DNA of 64,000 nucleotides from Stutzerimonas nosocomialis (GTDB taxonomy: Bacteria; Pseudomonadota; Gammaproteobacteria; Pseudomonadales; Pseudomonadaceae): contig NZ_QLAE01000010.1 of NCBI RefSeq assembly GCF_005876855.1, positions 1 through 64,000 of the forward strand, read 5' to 3'. Positions 45,491 to 56,292 of this stretch are shown in pieces. The notes below the pieces were generated by a model that was not told the DNA's origin, did no database searches, and saw nothing but the letters and a program-made list of their open reading frames with translations. Position 1 is the first letter of the stretch. Every line of letters starts with the position of its first letter. Position numbers and translations under genes: made by a program.

Positions 45491-47011
45491 GTGAAACCCC
45501 TCTGTTGCCTGCTGCTGGTGCTCGTGCTGGCCGCTTGTTCGCCGAACCAGGACCCCAACCAGCTGACCCTGGGCGGGCCGTTCGAATTCACCAGCCAGGA
45601 CCCCTCGCGCGACGGCTATCTCTACACCCGCCTGCAGGTCGCGCAGACCCTCGTCGAGGTCGACGATGAGGGCCGGTTGCTGCCCGGCCTCGCCGAGCGC
45701 TGGCAGACCCACGAGGAGGGTCTGCTCTGGCGCTTCCAGCTGCGCGAGGGGGTGCGCTTCCACGACGGCTCGCCGCTCGATGCCGAGGCCGCCGCCCAGG
45801 CCGTTCGGCAGGCCCTGGCCAAGCCGGGCGTGATCCGCGCCGCGCCGATCGCCGAGGTCATCGCCGAGGGTCCGTCGAGCCTCGCGATTCGCCTGACCAG
45901 CCCCTACAGCCCGCTGGGCGCGGTGATGGCCCATTACACCACCGCGATCCTCGCACCGGCGTCCTATGACGCCCGCGGGCAGGTGCGCTGGATGCTGGGC
46001 ACCGGCCCCTATCGGCTGGCCGAGTTCGACCCGCCGCACCGGCTCGGCGTGGTGCGTTTCGACGGCTACTGGGGCAAGCCGGCGAACATCGAGCGCGCCG
46101 TCTACCTCACGGGCCATCGCGCCGAGAGTCGTGCCCTGCAGGTGATGGCCGGGCAGACCGACATCATCTACACCCTGGACCCGGCGAGCCTGGACCTGCT
46201 TCGCCGTCGCGACGACGTGCGGGTACATTCCGACACCGTGCCGCGCACCATCCAGATCAAGCTCGACGCCAGCCACCCGTTTCTCGCCGAGCGCGACGCG
46301 CGTGAGGCGCTGAGCCTGGCGCTGGACCGCGAAGGCATCGCCAGCCGTATCCTCAGGGTGCCCGGCGGCGAGGCCAACCAGCTGATCCCTCCGTCGCTCT
46401 CGCTCTGGCACCTCGACGCGTTGCCACCGATCGGTCGCGACCTGTCCCGCGCCCGCGCGCTGCTCGCCGGTCTCGGCTGGAGGGCGGGCGGCGACGGCAT
46501 CCTGCAGCGCGACGGGCAGCGTTTCGCCATGAGCCTGGTGACTTACGCCGACCGCCCCGAGCTGTTCGTCGTGGCCACGGCCATCCAGGCCCAGCTGCGC
46601 GAGATCGGCGTCGCCCTCGACGTCTCGGTGGTCAACTCCAGCGGCATTCCGTCCGGCCATCACGACGGTTCGCTGCAACTGGCGCTGGTGGCGCGCAACT
46701 ACGGCAACGTCGCCGATCCGCTGAGTCTGCTGCAGGCCGATTACGGCGACCGCGGCAACGGCGACTGGGGGGCGATGGGCTGGCACAACGAGGAGCTGCC
46801 GGCACTGCTGCGGGCGCTGCAGGCCGAACCCGACCCGGCGCGCTACCGCCAGGGCGCCAGGCGCGTCGCGCAGATACTGGCCGAGGAGCTGCCGGTGATT
46901 CCGGTGCTCTTCTACACCCAGCAGACGGCCGTTTCCGCGCGCGTGCGCGGCTTCAGTTTCGATCCCTACGAGCGCAACTACCGGATCGCCGACATGAGCT
47001 TCGCCCCATGA
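45491..47011 (+). CDS. SBP family 5 substrate-binding lipoprotein (nickel/peptide class)
   Basis: A 506-residue class C binding protein with a lipoprotein signal (LVLVLAACSPN, lipidated Cys about residue 16) that places it on the inner membrane facing the periplasm. GLAERWQTHEEGLLWRFQLREGVRFHDGSPLDAEAAA is the family 5 pattern, and LGTGPYRLAEF follows. A GTG start has AAGGACGC upstream; the frame to 45443 is not needed. It could bind nickel chelates, metallophores, heme or peptides; the metal-rich neighbourhood favours a chelate. Coupled to two permeases and a fused ATPase. Confidence 0.82.
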   Translation: MKPLCCLLLVLVLAACSPNQDPNQLTLGGPFEFTSQDPSRDGYLYTRLQVAQTLVEVDDEGRLLPGLAERWQTHEEGLLWRFQLREGVRFHDGSPLDAEAAAQAVRQALAKPGVIRAAPIAEVIAEGPSSLAIRLTSPYSPLGAVMAHYTTAILAPASYDARGQVRWMLGTGPYRLAEFDPPHRLGVVRFDGYWGKPANIERAVYLTGHRAESRALQVMAGQTDIIYTLDPASLDLLRRRDDVRVHSDTVPRTIQIKLDASHPFLAERDAREALSLALDREGIASRILRVPGGEANQLIPPSLSLWHLDALPPIGRDLSRARALLAGLGWRAGGDGILQRDGQRFAMSLVTYADRPELFVVATAIQAQLREIGVALDVSVVNSSGIPSGHHDGSLQLALVARNYGNVADPLSLLQADYGDRGNGDWGAMGWHNEELPALLRALQAEPDPARYRQGARRVAQILAEELPVIPVLFYTQQTAVSARVRGFSFDPYERNYRIADMSFAP

Positions 47012-47946
47012 TCCCGATGATTCTCAAACGCCTGGGACAGGCCGCCTTCGTCACCTGGGCGGTGGGCACCCTGAGCTTCGTGCTGATGCGGCTGCTGCCC
47101 GGCGACCTGGCGTTTCGCATCGCCGCCGGCCGCTATGGCTACGACAACGTCGACCTCGCCGCGGCCGAGGCGGTGCGCGCCGAGCTTGGGCTCGACCAGC
47201 CGGGGCTGCAGCTGTACCTGAACTGGCTGCTCGACCTGCTGCGCTTCAACCTCGGCGACTCGCTGGTCAGTGGGCTGCCGGTCGCCCATGAGATCAGTCA
47301 CCTGCTCGGCCATACGCTGCTGCTGGCCGGCGCGGCGATGCTGATCTCGCTGCTGATCGCCCTTCCGGTCGGCCTGTACGCGGCCTATCGCGCCGAGGGC
47401 TGGTTCGACCGGCTGTCGCTGATGGTTTCGGCGCTGCTGCGTGCGCAACCGGTGTTCGTCATCGGCCTGGCATTGATCCTGGTGCTGTCGCTGGAGCTCA
47501 AGCTGCTGCCGGTGGCCGGCTTCGACGGGCCGCGCTACCTGGTACTGCCGGCCGTGACCCTGGCGCTGGCGATGGCCGCGGTGTCCAGTCGGGTGGTGCG
47601 CCACAGCGCCAGCCAGGTGCTGCGCTCGGCGATGTTCACCTTCTCGCGGGTCAAGGGGCTCAGCTTCGGCCAGTCCCTGGTGCGCCATGGCCTGCGCAAC
47701 GGCGCGCTGCCGGTGGTGGCGTTCCTCGGCATCCAGCTGGCTTCGGTGATCGAAGGGGTGGTGATGATCGAGTCCCTGTTTTCCTGGCCCGGGCTCGGCC
47801 ACGGCCTGGCCCATGCGGTGTTCAACCGCGACGTGCCGATGATCCAGGGCGCGGCGATGGCCCTCGGGCTGCTGTTCGTCGTCCTCAACCTGCTGATCGA
47901 CCTGGCCTGCTACCTGATCGATCCACGCCAGAGGGCCGAGCGATGA
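47008..47946 (+). CDS. DppB/NikB-type ABC permease
   Basis: A 312-residue inner-membrane permease with six helices. ILKRLGQAAFVTWAVGTLSFVLMRLLPGD is the family N terminus, and GVVMIESLFSWPGLGHGLAHAVFNRDVPMIQG is a conserved C-terminal region after the EAA-type loop. The ATG overlaps the upstream TGA. It pairs with the next permease. Confidence 0.88.
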   Translation: MIPMILKRLGQAAFVTWAVGTLSFVLMRLLPGDLAFRIAAGRYGYDNVDLAAAEAVRAELGLDQPGLQLYLNWLLDLLRFNLGDSLVSGLPVAHEISHLLGHTLLLAGAAMLISLLIALPVGLYAAYRAEGWFDRLSLMVSALLRAQPVFVIGLALILVLSLELKLLPVAGFDGPRYLVLPAVTLALAMAAVSSRVVRHSASQVLRSAMFTFSRVKGLSFGQSLVRHGLRNGALPVVAFLGIQLASVIEGVVMIESLFSWPGLGHGLAHAVFNRDVPMIQGAAMALGLLFVVLNLLIDLACYLIDPRQRAER

Positions 47947-48740
47947 GACATCCGTTGCATGGGCTGTCCGCCCGCCAGCGCCTCGGCGCCGCGCTGATTG
48001 CGCTGCTGGTGCTGTTCGCGCTGCTCGAGGGACTGTTCAACCGAACCGATCCGGCCCTGCAGGACCTGGCCCGCAGCTTTGCCGCCCCGAGCCTGGCGGA
48101 ACCGCTGGGCACCGACCAGTTCGGGCGCAGCATGCTGGCCCGCATGGGCGCGGCCCTGCGCCTGTCGCTGTTGCTGAGCCTGCTCTGCGTGGTCACCTCG
48201 GCGAGCATCGGCGTCGCCCTGGGCGTTGCGGCGGGCTGGCGCCAGGGGTGGATCGACAGGCTGCTGTCGCTGCTGCTGAACATGGTGCTGGCCTTGCCCG
48301 GGCTGGTGCTGATCCTGCTGTTCGCGGGCCTCGCGCCAGGTTCGCTGCCGATGCTCTACGTGGCCATCTCGCTGGTGCTCTGGGTGGAATACTTCCGGGT
48401 GACCCGCGCGATCACCCGCAGCGTGGTCGGCTCGGCGCAGATGCAGGCCTCGCGCATGCTCGGCTTCGGCTGGTTCTATTGCCTGCGCCGACACCTGTGG
48501 CCGGCGCTGGTCGGCCCGGTGCTGACCCTCGCCGCGTTCGGTGCCGCCGGCGCCATCCTGGCCTTGGCCGCGCTCGGCTTCGTGGCGGTCGGCCTGCGCC
48601 CGCCGACCGCCGAGCTGGGCCTGATGATGGTGGAGCTGTTTCCTTATTACAGCGACGCACCCTGGGTGCTCGCGCAGCCGGTACTGGCGGTGTTCGTGCT
48701 GGTGTTCGGGCTCAACCTGCTGGCGGGGAAGGATCGATGA
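47943..48740 (+). CDS. DppC/NikC-type ABC permease
   Basis: A 265-residue permease with about six helices. LGTDQFGRSMLARMGAALRLSL is the DppC/NikC signature, and VTRAITRSVVGSAQMQASRMLGFGWFYCLRRHL contains the coupling loop. It overlaps the genes on both sides by four bases. Somewhat short because it lacks the usual N-terminal extension. Confidence 0.88.
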   Translation: MRHPLHGLSARQRLGAALIALLVLFALLEGLFNRTDPALQDLARSFAAPSLAEPLGTDQFGRSMLARMGAALRLSLLLSLLCVVTSASIGVALGVAAGWRQGWIDRLLSLLLNMVLALPGLVLILLFAGLAPGSLPMLYVAISLVLWVEYFRVTRAITRSVVGSAQMQASRMLGFGWFYCLRRHLWPALVGPVLTLAAFGAAGAILALAALGFVAVGLRPPTAELGLMMVELFPYYSDAPWVLAQPVLAVFVLVFGLNLLAGKDR

Positions 48741-50146
48741 GCGCGTTGCTGGAGATCGACGAACTGAGCGTCACCGCCGAAGGCGCCACGCTGCTCGAAC
48801 GCCTTTCGTTGAGCCTGCAGGCCGGCGAGCGAGTCACCATTCTCGGCGAGACCGGGGCCGGCAAGAGCCTGTTGATGCAGGCGATCATGGGCCTGCTGCC
48901 ACCGCCGCTGCGGAGCCACGGGCGAGTCCGGATCGACGGCGTCGACCTCGCCAGCCTCGGCCGCGCCGAGCGCGAACGGCTCTGGGGCCAGCGCATCGGC
49001 ATGCTGCCGCAGGAACCCTGGCATTCCCTGGACCCGTTGATGCGCAGCCGCCAGCAGGTGGCCGAGGTGCATGAATGCGTGGCCGGCCTGTCGGTCGAGC
49101 AGGCGAACCGGAACGCGGCGCAGGCGCTGGCCGGCGTCGGCCTTGACGACGCTACCGAACGGCTGCCGGGGCAGCTGTCCGGTGGCATGGCCCAGCGCCT
49201 GGCCTTCTGCGCGGCGACGGCCGGCGGCGCGCAGATCCTGCTGGCCGACGAGCCGACCAAGGGGCTCGATGCCAGTCGCCGCGATCAGTTGGCCGCGCTG
49301 CTGGCCGAGCGCGGCGAGCAGCAGGCGCTGCTGACCATCACCCATGACGTGGCGCTGGCGCGCCAGCTCGGTGGCCGGGTGCTGGTGATGCGCGCCGGGC
49401 GCCTGGTGGAGCAGGGCGCTGCCGAGCAGGTGCTGGGTTCGCCCGCCGCCGACTACACCCGTGCGCTGATCGAGGCCGACCCTCGCTTCTGGCCGGTGCG
49501 ACCCGAGCGCGTGGCCGCGGCGCAGGCGCCGGCGGTGCTCGAGGCTCGCGGGCTGGCCAAGCAGCGCGGCGGCAACCAGTTGTTCGAGGGGCTGGACCTG
49601 CGCATCGCGGCCGGCGAGATCATCGGCATCGCCGGCGACAGCGGCTGCGGCAAGAGCAGCCTGGGCGACATTCTGCTCGGTCTCCTGCCGCCCGACCGGG
49701 GTGAGGTGCGACGTCAGCCGGGCGTTGCCGCGCACCGCTACCTGAAGCTCTACCAGGACCCTCCGGCCGCCTTCGCTCCCGGCGTCCCGCTGGGTCGGTT
49801 GTTCGATGACCTGATCGCGCTGCACCGCCTCGATCCGGCGCGCCTGCCGCCGTTGCTGGAGCAGTTGCGGCTGGCGCCCGGCCTGCTGGCGCGAAGCGCA
49901 ACCGAGGTGTCCGGTGGAGAGCTGCAACGCCTGGCCATCGCCCGCGCCCTGCTGCTCGATCCGGTGCTGCTGTTCGCCGACGAACCGGTCTCGCGGCTGG
50001 ACCCGATCACCGCGCGCGAAGTGATCGCGCTGCTCACCGAGGCGGCCCTCGAGCGTGGCTGCGCGCTCCTGCTGGTCAGCCATGACGCGCAGATGCTGGT
50101 CAGGACCTGCGACCGGCAGCTGGCGCTGGGTGGGCAAGGCGCTTAG
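48737..50146 (+). CDS. ABC importer ATPase with two fused nucleotide-binding domains
   Basis: A 469-residue tandem ATPase replacing the usual DppD/DppF pair. Domain 1 has GETGAGKSL, LSGGMAQRLAF and ILLADEPTKGLD with ITHD. Domain 2 (from about residue 265) has GDSGCGKSS, VSGGELQRLAIARAL and LLFADEPVSRLD with VSHD. Both sites look complete. Each half is compact, shorter than typical Dpp ATPases. Last gene of the importer, followed by a clear terminator. Confidence 0.88.
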   Translation: MSALLEIDELSVTAEGATLLERLSLSLQAGERVTILGETGAGKSLLMQAIMGLLPPPLRSHGRVRIDGVDLASLGRAERERLWGQRIGMLPQEPWHSLDPLMRSRQQVAEVHECVAGLSVEQANRNAAQALAGVGLDDATERLPGQLSGGMAQRLAFCAATAGGAQILLADEPTKGLDASRRDQLAALLAERGEQQALLTITHDVALARQLGGRVLVMRAGRLVEQGAAEQVLGSPAADYTRALIEADPRFWPVRPERVAAAQAPAVLEARGLAKQRGGNQLFEGLDLRIAAGEIIGIAGDSGCGKSSLGDILLGLLPPDRGEVRRQPGVAAHRYLKLYQDPPAAFAPGVPLGRLFDDLIALHRLDPARLPPLLEQLRLAPGLLARSATEVSGGELQRLAIARALLLDPVLLFADEPVSRLDPITAREVIALLTEAALERGCALLLVSHDAQMLVRTCDRQLALGGQGA

Positions 50147-50201
50147 CGGCAGCGGGCCGTCGCCCGTGCAGCGCGCGGCTTCTTGCCATGCCCCAGACAT
50201 G

Positions 50202-50231
50202 AAAAAAAACCCCGCCGAAGCGGGGTTTTTT
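50202..50231. terminator. Bidirectional intrinsic terminator
   Basis: An A-run, stem CCCCGC-CGAA-GCGGGG and a T-run form a near-perfect bidirectional terminator that serves the ABC importer on one strand and the convergent metNIQ operon on the other. Confidence 0.93.
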
Positions 50232-50250
50232 CAGGCGGGCGGTCGGGCGA

Positions 50251-51024
50251 TCAGAACGCCGGGACCACGGCGCCCTTGTACTTCTCTTCGATGAACTGAC
50301 GGACCTGCTCGCTGTGCAGCGCGGCGGCGAGCTTCTGCATGGCGTCGCTGTCCTTGTTGTCGCTGCGCGAGACCAGGATGTTCACGTAGGGCGAGTCGCT
50401 GCCTTCGATGAACAGGGCGTCTTCGGTGGGGTTGAGCTTGGCTTCCAGCGCATAGTTGGTGTTGATCAGGGCCAGGTCGACCTGGGTCAGCACGCGCGGC
50501 AGGGTGGCGGCTTCGAGCTCGCGGATCTTGATGTTCTTCGGGCTCTGGGCGATGTCCTTGGGCGTGGCGGTGATGCCGGCGCCGTCTTTGAGGGTGATCA
50601 CGCCGGCCTTGGCCAGCAGCAGCAGGGCGCGGCCGCCGTTGGTGGCGTCGTTGGGGATCACCACGGTGGCGCCGTTGGGCAGGTCGTCCAGCGACTTGTG
50701 CTTGCTGGAGTAGGCGCCGAAGGGCTCGACGTGCACACCGGCGACGCTCACCAGGTCGGTGCGGCGGCTCTTGTTGAACTCGTCGAGGTAGGGTTGATGC
50801 TGGAAGAAGTTGGCGTCCAGGCGCTTCTCGGCGACCTGTACGTTGGGCTGCACGTAGTCGGTGAAGACCTTGACGTTGAGTTCCACGCCCTGCTCGGCCA
50901 GTACCGGTTTGACGAATTCGAGGATCTCGGCGTGGGGCACGGCGGTGGCGGCGACGCTCAGTTGCTCGGAGGCATGGGCGGACAGTGCCGCGAAGGCCGC
51001 GACGGCGGCCAATAGCTTCTTCAT
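50251..51024 (-). CDS. metQ: Methionine ABC transporter binding protein
   Basis: A 257-residue NlpA/MetQ-family protein that captures methionine for MetNI. It has a cleavable signal ending SAHA and no lipobox Cys, so it is predicted to be free in the periplasm, unlike E. coli MetQ. Family marks include ATAVPHAEILEFVKP, NFFQHQPYLDEFN, VEPFGAYSSKHKSLDDLPNGATVVIPND and NTNYALEA. Distal gene of metNIQ. A 57-base gap separates it from metI. Confidence 0.93.
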   Translation of the reverse strand: MKKLLAAVAAFAALSAHASEQLSVAATAVPHAEILEFVKPVLAEQGVELNVKVFTDYVQPNVQVAEKRLDANFFQHQPYLDEFNKSRRTDLVSVAGVHVEPFGAYSSKHKSLDDLPNGATVVIPNDATNGGRALLLLAKAGVITLKDGAGITATPKDIAQSPKNIKIRELEAATLPRVLTQVDLALINTNYALEAKLNPTEDALFIEGSDSPYVNILVSRSDNKDSDAMQKLAAALHSEQVRQFIEEKYKGAVVPAF

Positions 51025-51081
51025 CGGTTCAACTCCTTTTTGAATGATCGAGGCGGCGCCCGTGCGCCGGCCTCCTTGCGT

Positions 51082-51759
51082 TCATTTGCGCGAGAAATGT
51101 ACCACCAGCTTGTCGCCGACGGTTTGCAGGATCTGGACGAGCACCAGCAGCAGGACGACGGTCACGACCATCACGTCCGGCTGATAGCGCTGGTACCCGT
51201 AGCGCACCGCCAGGTCCCCCAGTCCGCCGCCGCCGATCAGGCCGGACATGGCGGTGTAGGAGACGAGGGTAATGGCGGTGACGGTGATGGCGGCGACTAT
51301 GCCCGGCAGCGCTTCGGGTAGCAAGGCGCTGGTGATGATCTGGCGGGTGGTGGCGCCCATCGCCTGGGTCGCCTCGATGATCCCGCGGTCCACCTCGCGC
51401 AGCGCGGTTTCCACCAGCCGGGCGAAGAACGGCGTGGCGCCCACCACCAGCGGCGGTATCGCGCCGGCCACCCCCAGCGAGGTGCCGGTGATGACCACCG
51501 TGAAGGGAATCATCACGATCAGCAGGATGACGAAGGGCACCGAGCGCAGGATGTTGACCAGCAGCGACACGAAGCCATAGAAGGCACGCTGCTCGAACAT
51601 CTGCCGCGGGCCGGTGAGGAACAGCAGCACGCCCAGCGGCAGGCCGAGCAGCACGGTGAACAGCAGCGAACCGCCGAGCATGGCGAGGGTGTCGAGGCTG
51701 GCCTGCCAGATCTCGTACCAGTCGACGTTGGCGAACAGGGTGGCGAACAGTTCGTCCAT
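51082..51759 (-). CDS. metI: Methionine ABC transporter permease
   Basis: A 225-residue permease with five helices. FVSLLVNILRSVPFVILLIVMIPFT and VETALREVDRGIIEATQAMGATTRQII (coupling loop with EAA-type motif) are characteristic. The start codon overlaps the metN stop. Homodimerises in the inner membrane with two MetN. Confidence 0.95.
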   Translation of the reverse strand: MDELFATLFANVDWYEIWQASLDTLAMLGGSLLFTVLLGLPLGVLLFLTGPRQMFEQRAFYGFVSLLVNILRSVPFVILLIVMIPFTVVITGTSLGVAGAIPPLVVGATPFFARLVETALREVDRGIIEATQAMGATTRQIITSALLPEALPGIVAAITVTAITLVSYTAMSGLIGGGGLGDLAVRYGYQRYQPDVMVVTVVLLLVLVQILQTVGDKLVVHFSRK

Positions 51760-52766
51760 CAGCGCAGTACCTCCACGTGCACGTCGGCCGCTTCGAGGCG
51801 GCTCATGGCGGCCTGCAGGTCACCGCCGATCAGCGCCAGGGTCAGCTGGCCATAGGGTGTGTCCTTGATCCGGTCGATGCGTCCGGCAAGGATGCTGTAG
51901 TCGACCCCGGTTTCCCGTGCCACCTGGCCGAGCAGCGGCGCGTAGGTGGCCTCGCCCTGGAAGGTCAGGCGCAGGATGCGCCCGGGCACGTGGGCGAAGT
52001 CGTCGTGCTGCGCGTCTTCGTCGACCTGCTCGTCCTCCTGGACGAAGCGCCGCGTGGTCGGGTGCTGCGGGTGCAGGAACACCTCGGCGACCGGGCCCTG
52101 CTCGACGATCTGCCCGGCATCCATCACCGCGACGCGGTCGCAGACGCGGCGGATCACGTCCATCTCGTGGGTGATCAGCACGATGGTCAGCTTCAGTTCG
52201 CGGTTGATCTCGGCGAGCAGCTGCAGCACCTGGCCGGTGGTCTGCGGGTCCAGCGCGCTGGTGGCCTCGTCGCAGAGCAGGATGCTCGGCTCGGTGGCCA
52301 GCGCGCGGGCGATGCCGACCCGCTGCTTCTGCCCGCCGGAGAGCTGCGCCGGGTACTTGCGCGCGTGGTCCTTGAGACCGACGCGCTCGAGCAGGGCGGC
52401 GACCCGCCTGTCGATCTCGGCGGACGAATGCCCGCCGGCCAGGCGCAGGGGCATGGCCACGTTGTCGGCGACGGTTTTGGAGCTGAGCAGGTTGAAGTGC
52501 TGGAAGATCATCCCGACGCGCTGGCGAAAGCGGCGCAGGCCGTTGGCATCCAGGGCGGTGACGTCTTCGCCTTCGACCAGGATGCGACCGCCGGAGGGTT
52601 CCTCCAGGCGGTTGATCAGGCGCAGCAGCGTGCTCTTGCCGGCGCCGGAGTGGCCGATCAGGCCGAACACTTCGCCAGCGGCGATCTCCAGCTGGGTCGG
52701 TTGCAGCGCGGGGATCTCGCGCCCTTCGACCCGGTAGGTTTTGTGGACGTGGTGGAATTCGATCAC
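51759..52766 (-). CDS. metN: Methionine ABC transporter ATPase
   Basis: A 335-residue ATPase with Walker [10 protein letters not shown], signature [15 protein letters not shown] and Walker [19 protein letters not shown]-terminal NIL/ACT-like domain (about residues 250-335) lets intracellular methionine inhibit the pump in characterised MetN. The start is GTG at 52766, preceded by AAGGTCC; a frame to 52880 is open but poorly supported. Confidence 0.95.
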   Translation of the reverse strand: MIEFHHVHKTYRVEGREIPALQPTQLEIAAGEVFGLIGHSGAGKSTLLRLINRLEEPSGGRILVEGEDVTALDANGLRRFRQRVGMIFQHFNLLSSKTVADNVAMPLRLAGGHSSAEIDRRVAALLERVGLKDHARKYPAQLSGGQKQRVGIARALATEPSILLCDEATSALDPQTTGQVLQLLAEINRELKLTIVLITHEMDVIRRVCDRVAVMDAGQIVEQGPVAEVFLHPQHPTTRRFVQEDEQVDEDAQHDDFAHVPGRILRLTFQGEATYAPLLGQVARETGVDYSILAGRIDRIKDTPYGQLTLALIGGDLQAAMSRLEAADVHVEVLR

Positions 52767-53077
52767 GGGCGGACCTTGTGAGGCGGACTCTGGCAAAGCG
52801 GACCATTCTACCTGTTTTGTGCCGCGCCCCCACCGCCTGCCGCCGGATAGCGCCTCACTATCGTCGTTATAGCCACACATTATTAGGTGTCACGCAACGT
52901 TGTCGCCCGGCGCCGGTCCGTTTTAACGATACGCCCGGGCGTGGCGGCGCTGCGAGCCGCCCCGGTCGTCGCCCCGTCGTTGAAATCCAGGAACGTCTGC
53001 ACGGTTACAGCTGCCGAAACCGACCGGACTGCATTTTTTTTAAAGCGTACGCAAGCACCGTTAGCCGAGGCCTCGTC
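52767..53077. other. 311-base divergent control region metN/katE
   Basis: Holds the candidate metN promoter and the katE leader. The katE side has an AT-rich island (TTTTTTTTAAAG, about 53033-53044) and a GAGG ribosome site, but I could not pick a clear sigma-S type -10. No coding sequence. Confidence 0.6.
52866..52893 (-). promoter_or_regulatory. Candidate sigma-70 promoter for metNIQ
   Basis: On the minus strand, GTGACA, a 16-base spacer and TATAAC, each matching five of six consensus bases. Transcription would begin near 52859, about 93 bases before the metN GTG. No SAM-riboswitch-like structure is apparent to me. Confidence 0.5.
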
Positions 53078-55222
53078 ATGACCGATTCGAAAAAACCGAT
53101 CCAAAGCGAACTGGCCGGTACCGATACCGTCGACCGCAGCAACCACAACGCCAAGCTCGATGCACTGGAGGTCAACCGCTCCGATGCCACCGGCCAGGCA
53201 CTGACCACCAACCAGGGCGTGAAGATCGCCGACAACCAGAACACGCTCAAGCCCGCCACCCGTGGCCCCTCGCTGCTCGAAGATTTCATCATGCGCGAGA
53301 AGATCACCCACTTCGATCACGAGCGCATCCCCGAACGCATCGTCCATGCGCGCGGCGCCGCGGCCCATGGCGTGTTCAAGAGCTACGGCGACCACAGTTG
53401 GCTGACCAAGGCCTCGTTCCTCGCCGCCGAGGGCAAGGAAACGCCGGTGTTCGTGCGTTTCTCCACGGTCCAGGGCTCGCGCGGTTCGGCCGACACGGTG
53501 CGCGACGTGCGCGGTTTCGCCACCAAGTTCTATACCGACGAGGGCAACTTCGACCTGGTCGGCAACAACATTCCGGTGTTCTTCATCCAGGACGCGATCA
53601 AGTTTCCCGACTTCGTCCATGCGGTCAAACCCGAGCCGCACAACGAAATTCCCCAGGGGCAGTCGGCCCACGACACCTTCTGGGACTTCGTTTCGCTGAC
53701 CCCGGAATCGGCCCACATGGTGCTCTGGGCCATGTCCGACCGCGGCATCCCGCGTTCCTACCGGGCGATGGAAGGCTTCGGCGTGCACACCTTCCGCATG
53801 ATCAATGCCGAGGGCGTCAGCCGCTTCGTCAAGTTCCACTGGAAGCCGCTGGCCGGGGCCTATTCGCTGGTCTGGGACGAGACGCTCAAGCTCGCCGGCA
53901 AGGACCCGGACTTCAACCGCCGCGACCTCTGGGAGTCCATCGAGATGGGCGACTACTTCGAGTGGGAGCTGGGCGTGCAGGTGGTCGAGGAGGCGGACGA
54001 GCACAACTTCGATTTCGACCTGCTCGATGCCACCAAGATCATCCCCGAGGAACTGGTGCCGGTGCAGAAGCTCGGCAAGATGACCCTCAACCGCAACCCG
54101 GACAACTTCTTCGCCGAGACCGAGCAGGTCGCCTTCCACATCGGCCACATCGTGCCCGGCATCGACTTCACCAACGACCCGCTGCTGCAGGGCCGGCTGT
54201 TCTCCTACACCGACACCCAGCTGCTGCGGCTGGGCGGGCCGAACTTCCACGAAATCCCGATCAACCGTCCGGTGGCGCCGGTGCACAACAACCAGCGCGA
54301 TGCCTTCCACCGCCAGACCATCAACAAGGGCCGCGCCAACTACGAGCCCAACTCGATCGACAACGGCTGGCCGAAGGAAACCCCGCCGGCAGCCAGCGGC
54401 GGCGGCTTCGAGAGCTATCCCGAGCGCATCGAGGGGCACAAGATCCGTGATCGCAGCCCCTCGTTCGGCGATCACTTCTCCCAGGCCACGCTGTTCTGGA
54501 ACAGCATGAGCGCGCCGGAGAAGGAGCACATCATCGGCGCCTACACCTTCGAGCTGGGCAAGGTCGAGCGCATCTTCATCCGCGAGCGGCAGGTCAACCA
54601 GATCCTCGCCAACATCGATCTGGAGCTGGCCACCCGCGTCGCGAAGAACCTGGGGCTGACGCCGCCGACGGCGCCGACCGTGGAGAAGAAGCCGCTGAGC
54701 CTCGAATCCTCGCCGGCCCTGAGCCTGTTGAACCACCTGCCCGGCGGCATCAAGTCGCGCAAGGTGGCGATCCTGATCGCCGATGGCGTGGACGCCGCCG
54801 CCGTGCAGGCGTTCCAGAAGAAGCTCGAAGCCGAAGGCGCCATCGCCAAGTTCATCGGTCCCTCGCCCGCGCCGGTCACCGCCGCCGACGGCCAGCTGCT
54901 GATGGTCGATGCGCCCTTCGACGGCATGCCGTCGATCATGTTCGACGGGGTCTTCATTCCGGGCGGCGGGGCGTCGGTGCAGACCCTCGGCGAGATGGGC
55001 GATGCGCTGCACTACGTGCTCGAAGCCTACAAGCACCTCAAGCCGATCGCCGCGCTCGGCGATGCCCAGCGGCTGGTCGCCAGCCTGCGGCTGCAGGCCG
55101 ACGAAGGCCTGATCGGCGGTGCCGATGGCGATGTGGATTCGGTGTTCGACCGCTTCGCCAAGGCGCTGGCGCAGCACCGCATCTGGGCCCGCGAGCCGCT
55201 GGCCAAGGCAATCCCGGCCTGA
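53078..55222 (+). CDS. katE: Large-subunit catalase HPII
   Basis: A 714-residue clade-2 heme catalase that splits hydrogen peroxide. The catalytic His is H90 ([12 protein letters not shown]), the Asn is N163 ([12 protein letters not shown]), and the proximal heme Tyr is Y377 ([13 protein letters not shown]); the spacing equals that of E. coli HPII. Residues from about 570 form the extra C-terminal flavodoxin-like domain ([26 protein letters not shown]) of large catalases. The open frame upstream to 52778 is not used; GAGG precedes the ATG. Usually stationary-phase (RpoS) controlled. Confidence 0.96.
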   Translation: MTDSKKPIQSELAGTDTVDRSNHNAKLDALEVNRSDATGQALTTNQGVKIADNQNTLKPATRGPSLLEDFIMREKITHFDHERIPERIVHARGAAAHGVFKSYGDHSWLTKASFLAAEGKETPVFVRFSTVQGSRGSADTVRDVRGFATKFYTDEGNFDLVGNNIPVFFIQDAIKFPDFVHAVKPEPHNEIPQGQSAHDTFWDFVSLTPESAHMVLWAMSDRGIPRSYRAMEGFGVHTFRMINAEGVSRFVKFHWKPLAGAYSLVWDETLKLAGKDPDFNRRDLWESIEMGDYFEWELGVQVVEEADEHNFDFDLLDATKIIPEELVPVQKLGKMTLNRNPDNFFAETEQVAFHIGHIVPGIDFTNDPLLQGRLFSYTDTQLLRLGGPNFHEIPINRPVAPVHNNQRDAFHRQTINKGRANYEPNSIDNGWPKETPPAASGGGFESYPERIEGHKIRDRSPSFGDHFSQATLFWNSMSAPEKEHIIGAYTFELGKVERIFIRERQVNQILANIDLELATRVAKNLGLTPPTAPTVEKKPLSLESSPALSLLNHLPGGIKSRKVAILIADGVDAAAVQAFQKKLEAEGAIAKFIGPSPAPVTAADGQLLMVDAPFDGMPSIMFDGVFIPGGGASVQTLGEMGDALHYVLEAYKHLKPIAALGDAQRLVASLRLQADEGLIGGADGDVDSVFDRFAKALAQHRIWAREPLAKAIPA

Positions 55223-55239
55223 CGCCCGGGTGTCGCAGA

Positions 55240-55273
55240 CCCGGCCTGGGCAGTCCCGCCAGGCCGGGTTTTT
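55240..55273 (+). terminator. Intrinsic terminator of katE
   Basis: CCCGGCCTGG, a 9-base loop, CCAGGCCGGG and TTTTT: a perfect 10-pair stem followed by five T. Ends 12 bases before the convergent aldo-keto reductase stop. Confidence 0.92.
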
Positions 55274-55285
55274 AATGCCTGGCGA

Positions 55286-56266
<981 letters not shown>

Positions 56267-56292
56267 GGTGAGTCCTCCCGGGCGCGGCGGCC

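Noticed and set aside
49071-50146. Possible loss of function in the compact double ATPase
   Set aside because: Both halves retain Walker A, signature and Walker B residues, so there is no evidence of decay.
52883-55177. A 764-codon open frame antisense to katE
   Set aside because: katE has conserved catalytic residues at exact HPII spacing, and the antisense product shows no domain.
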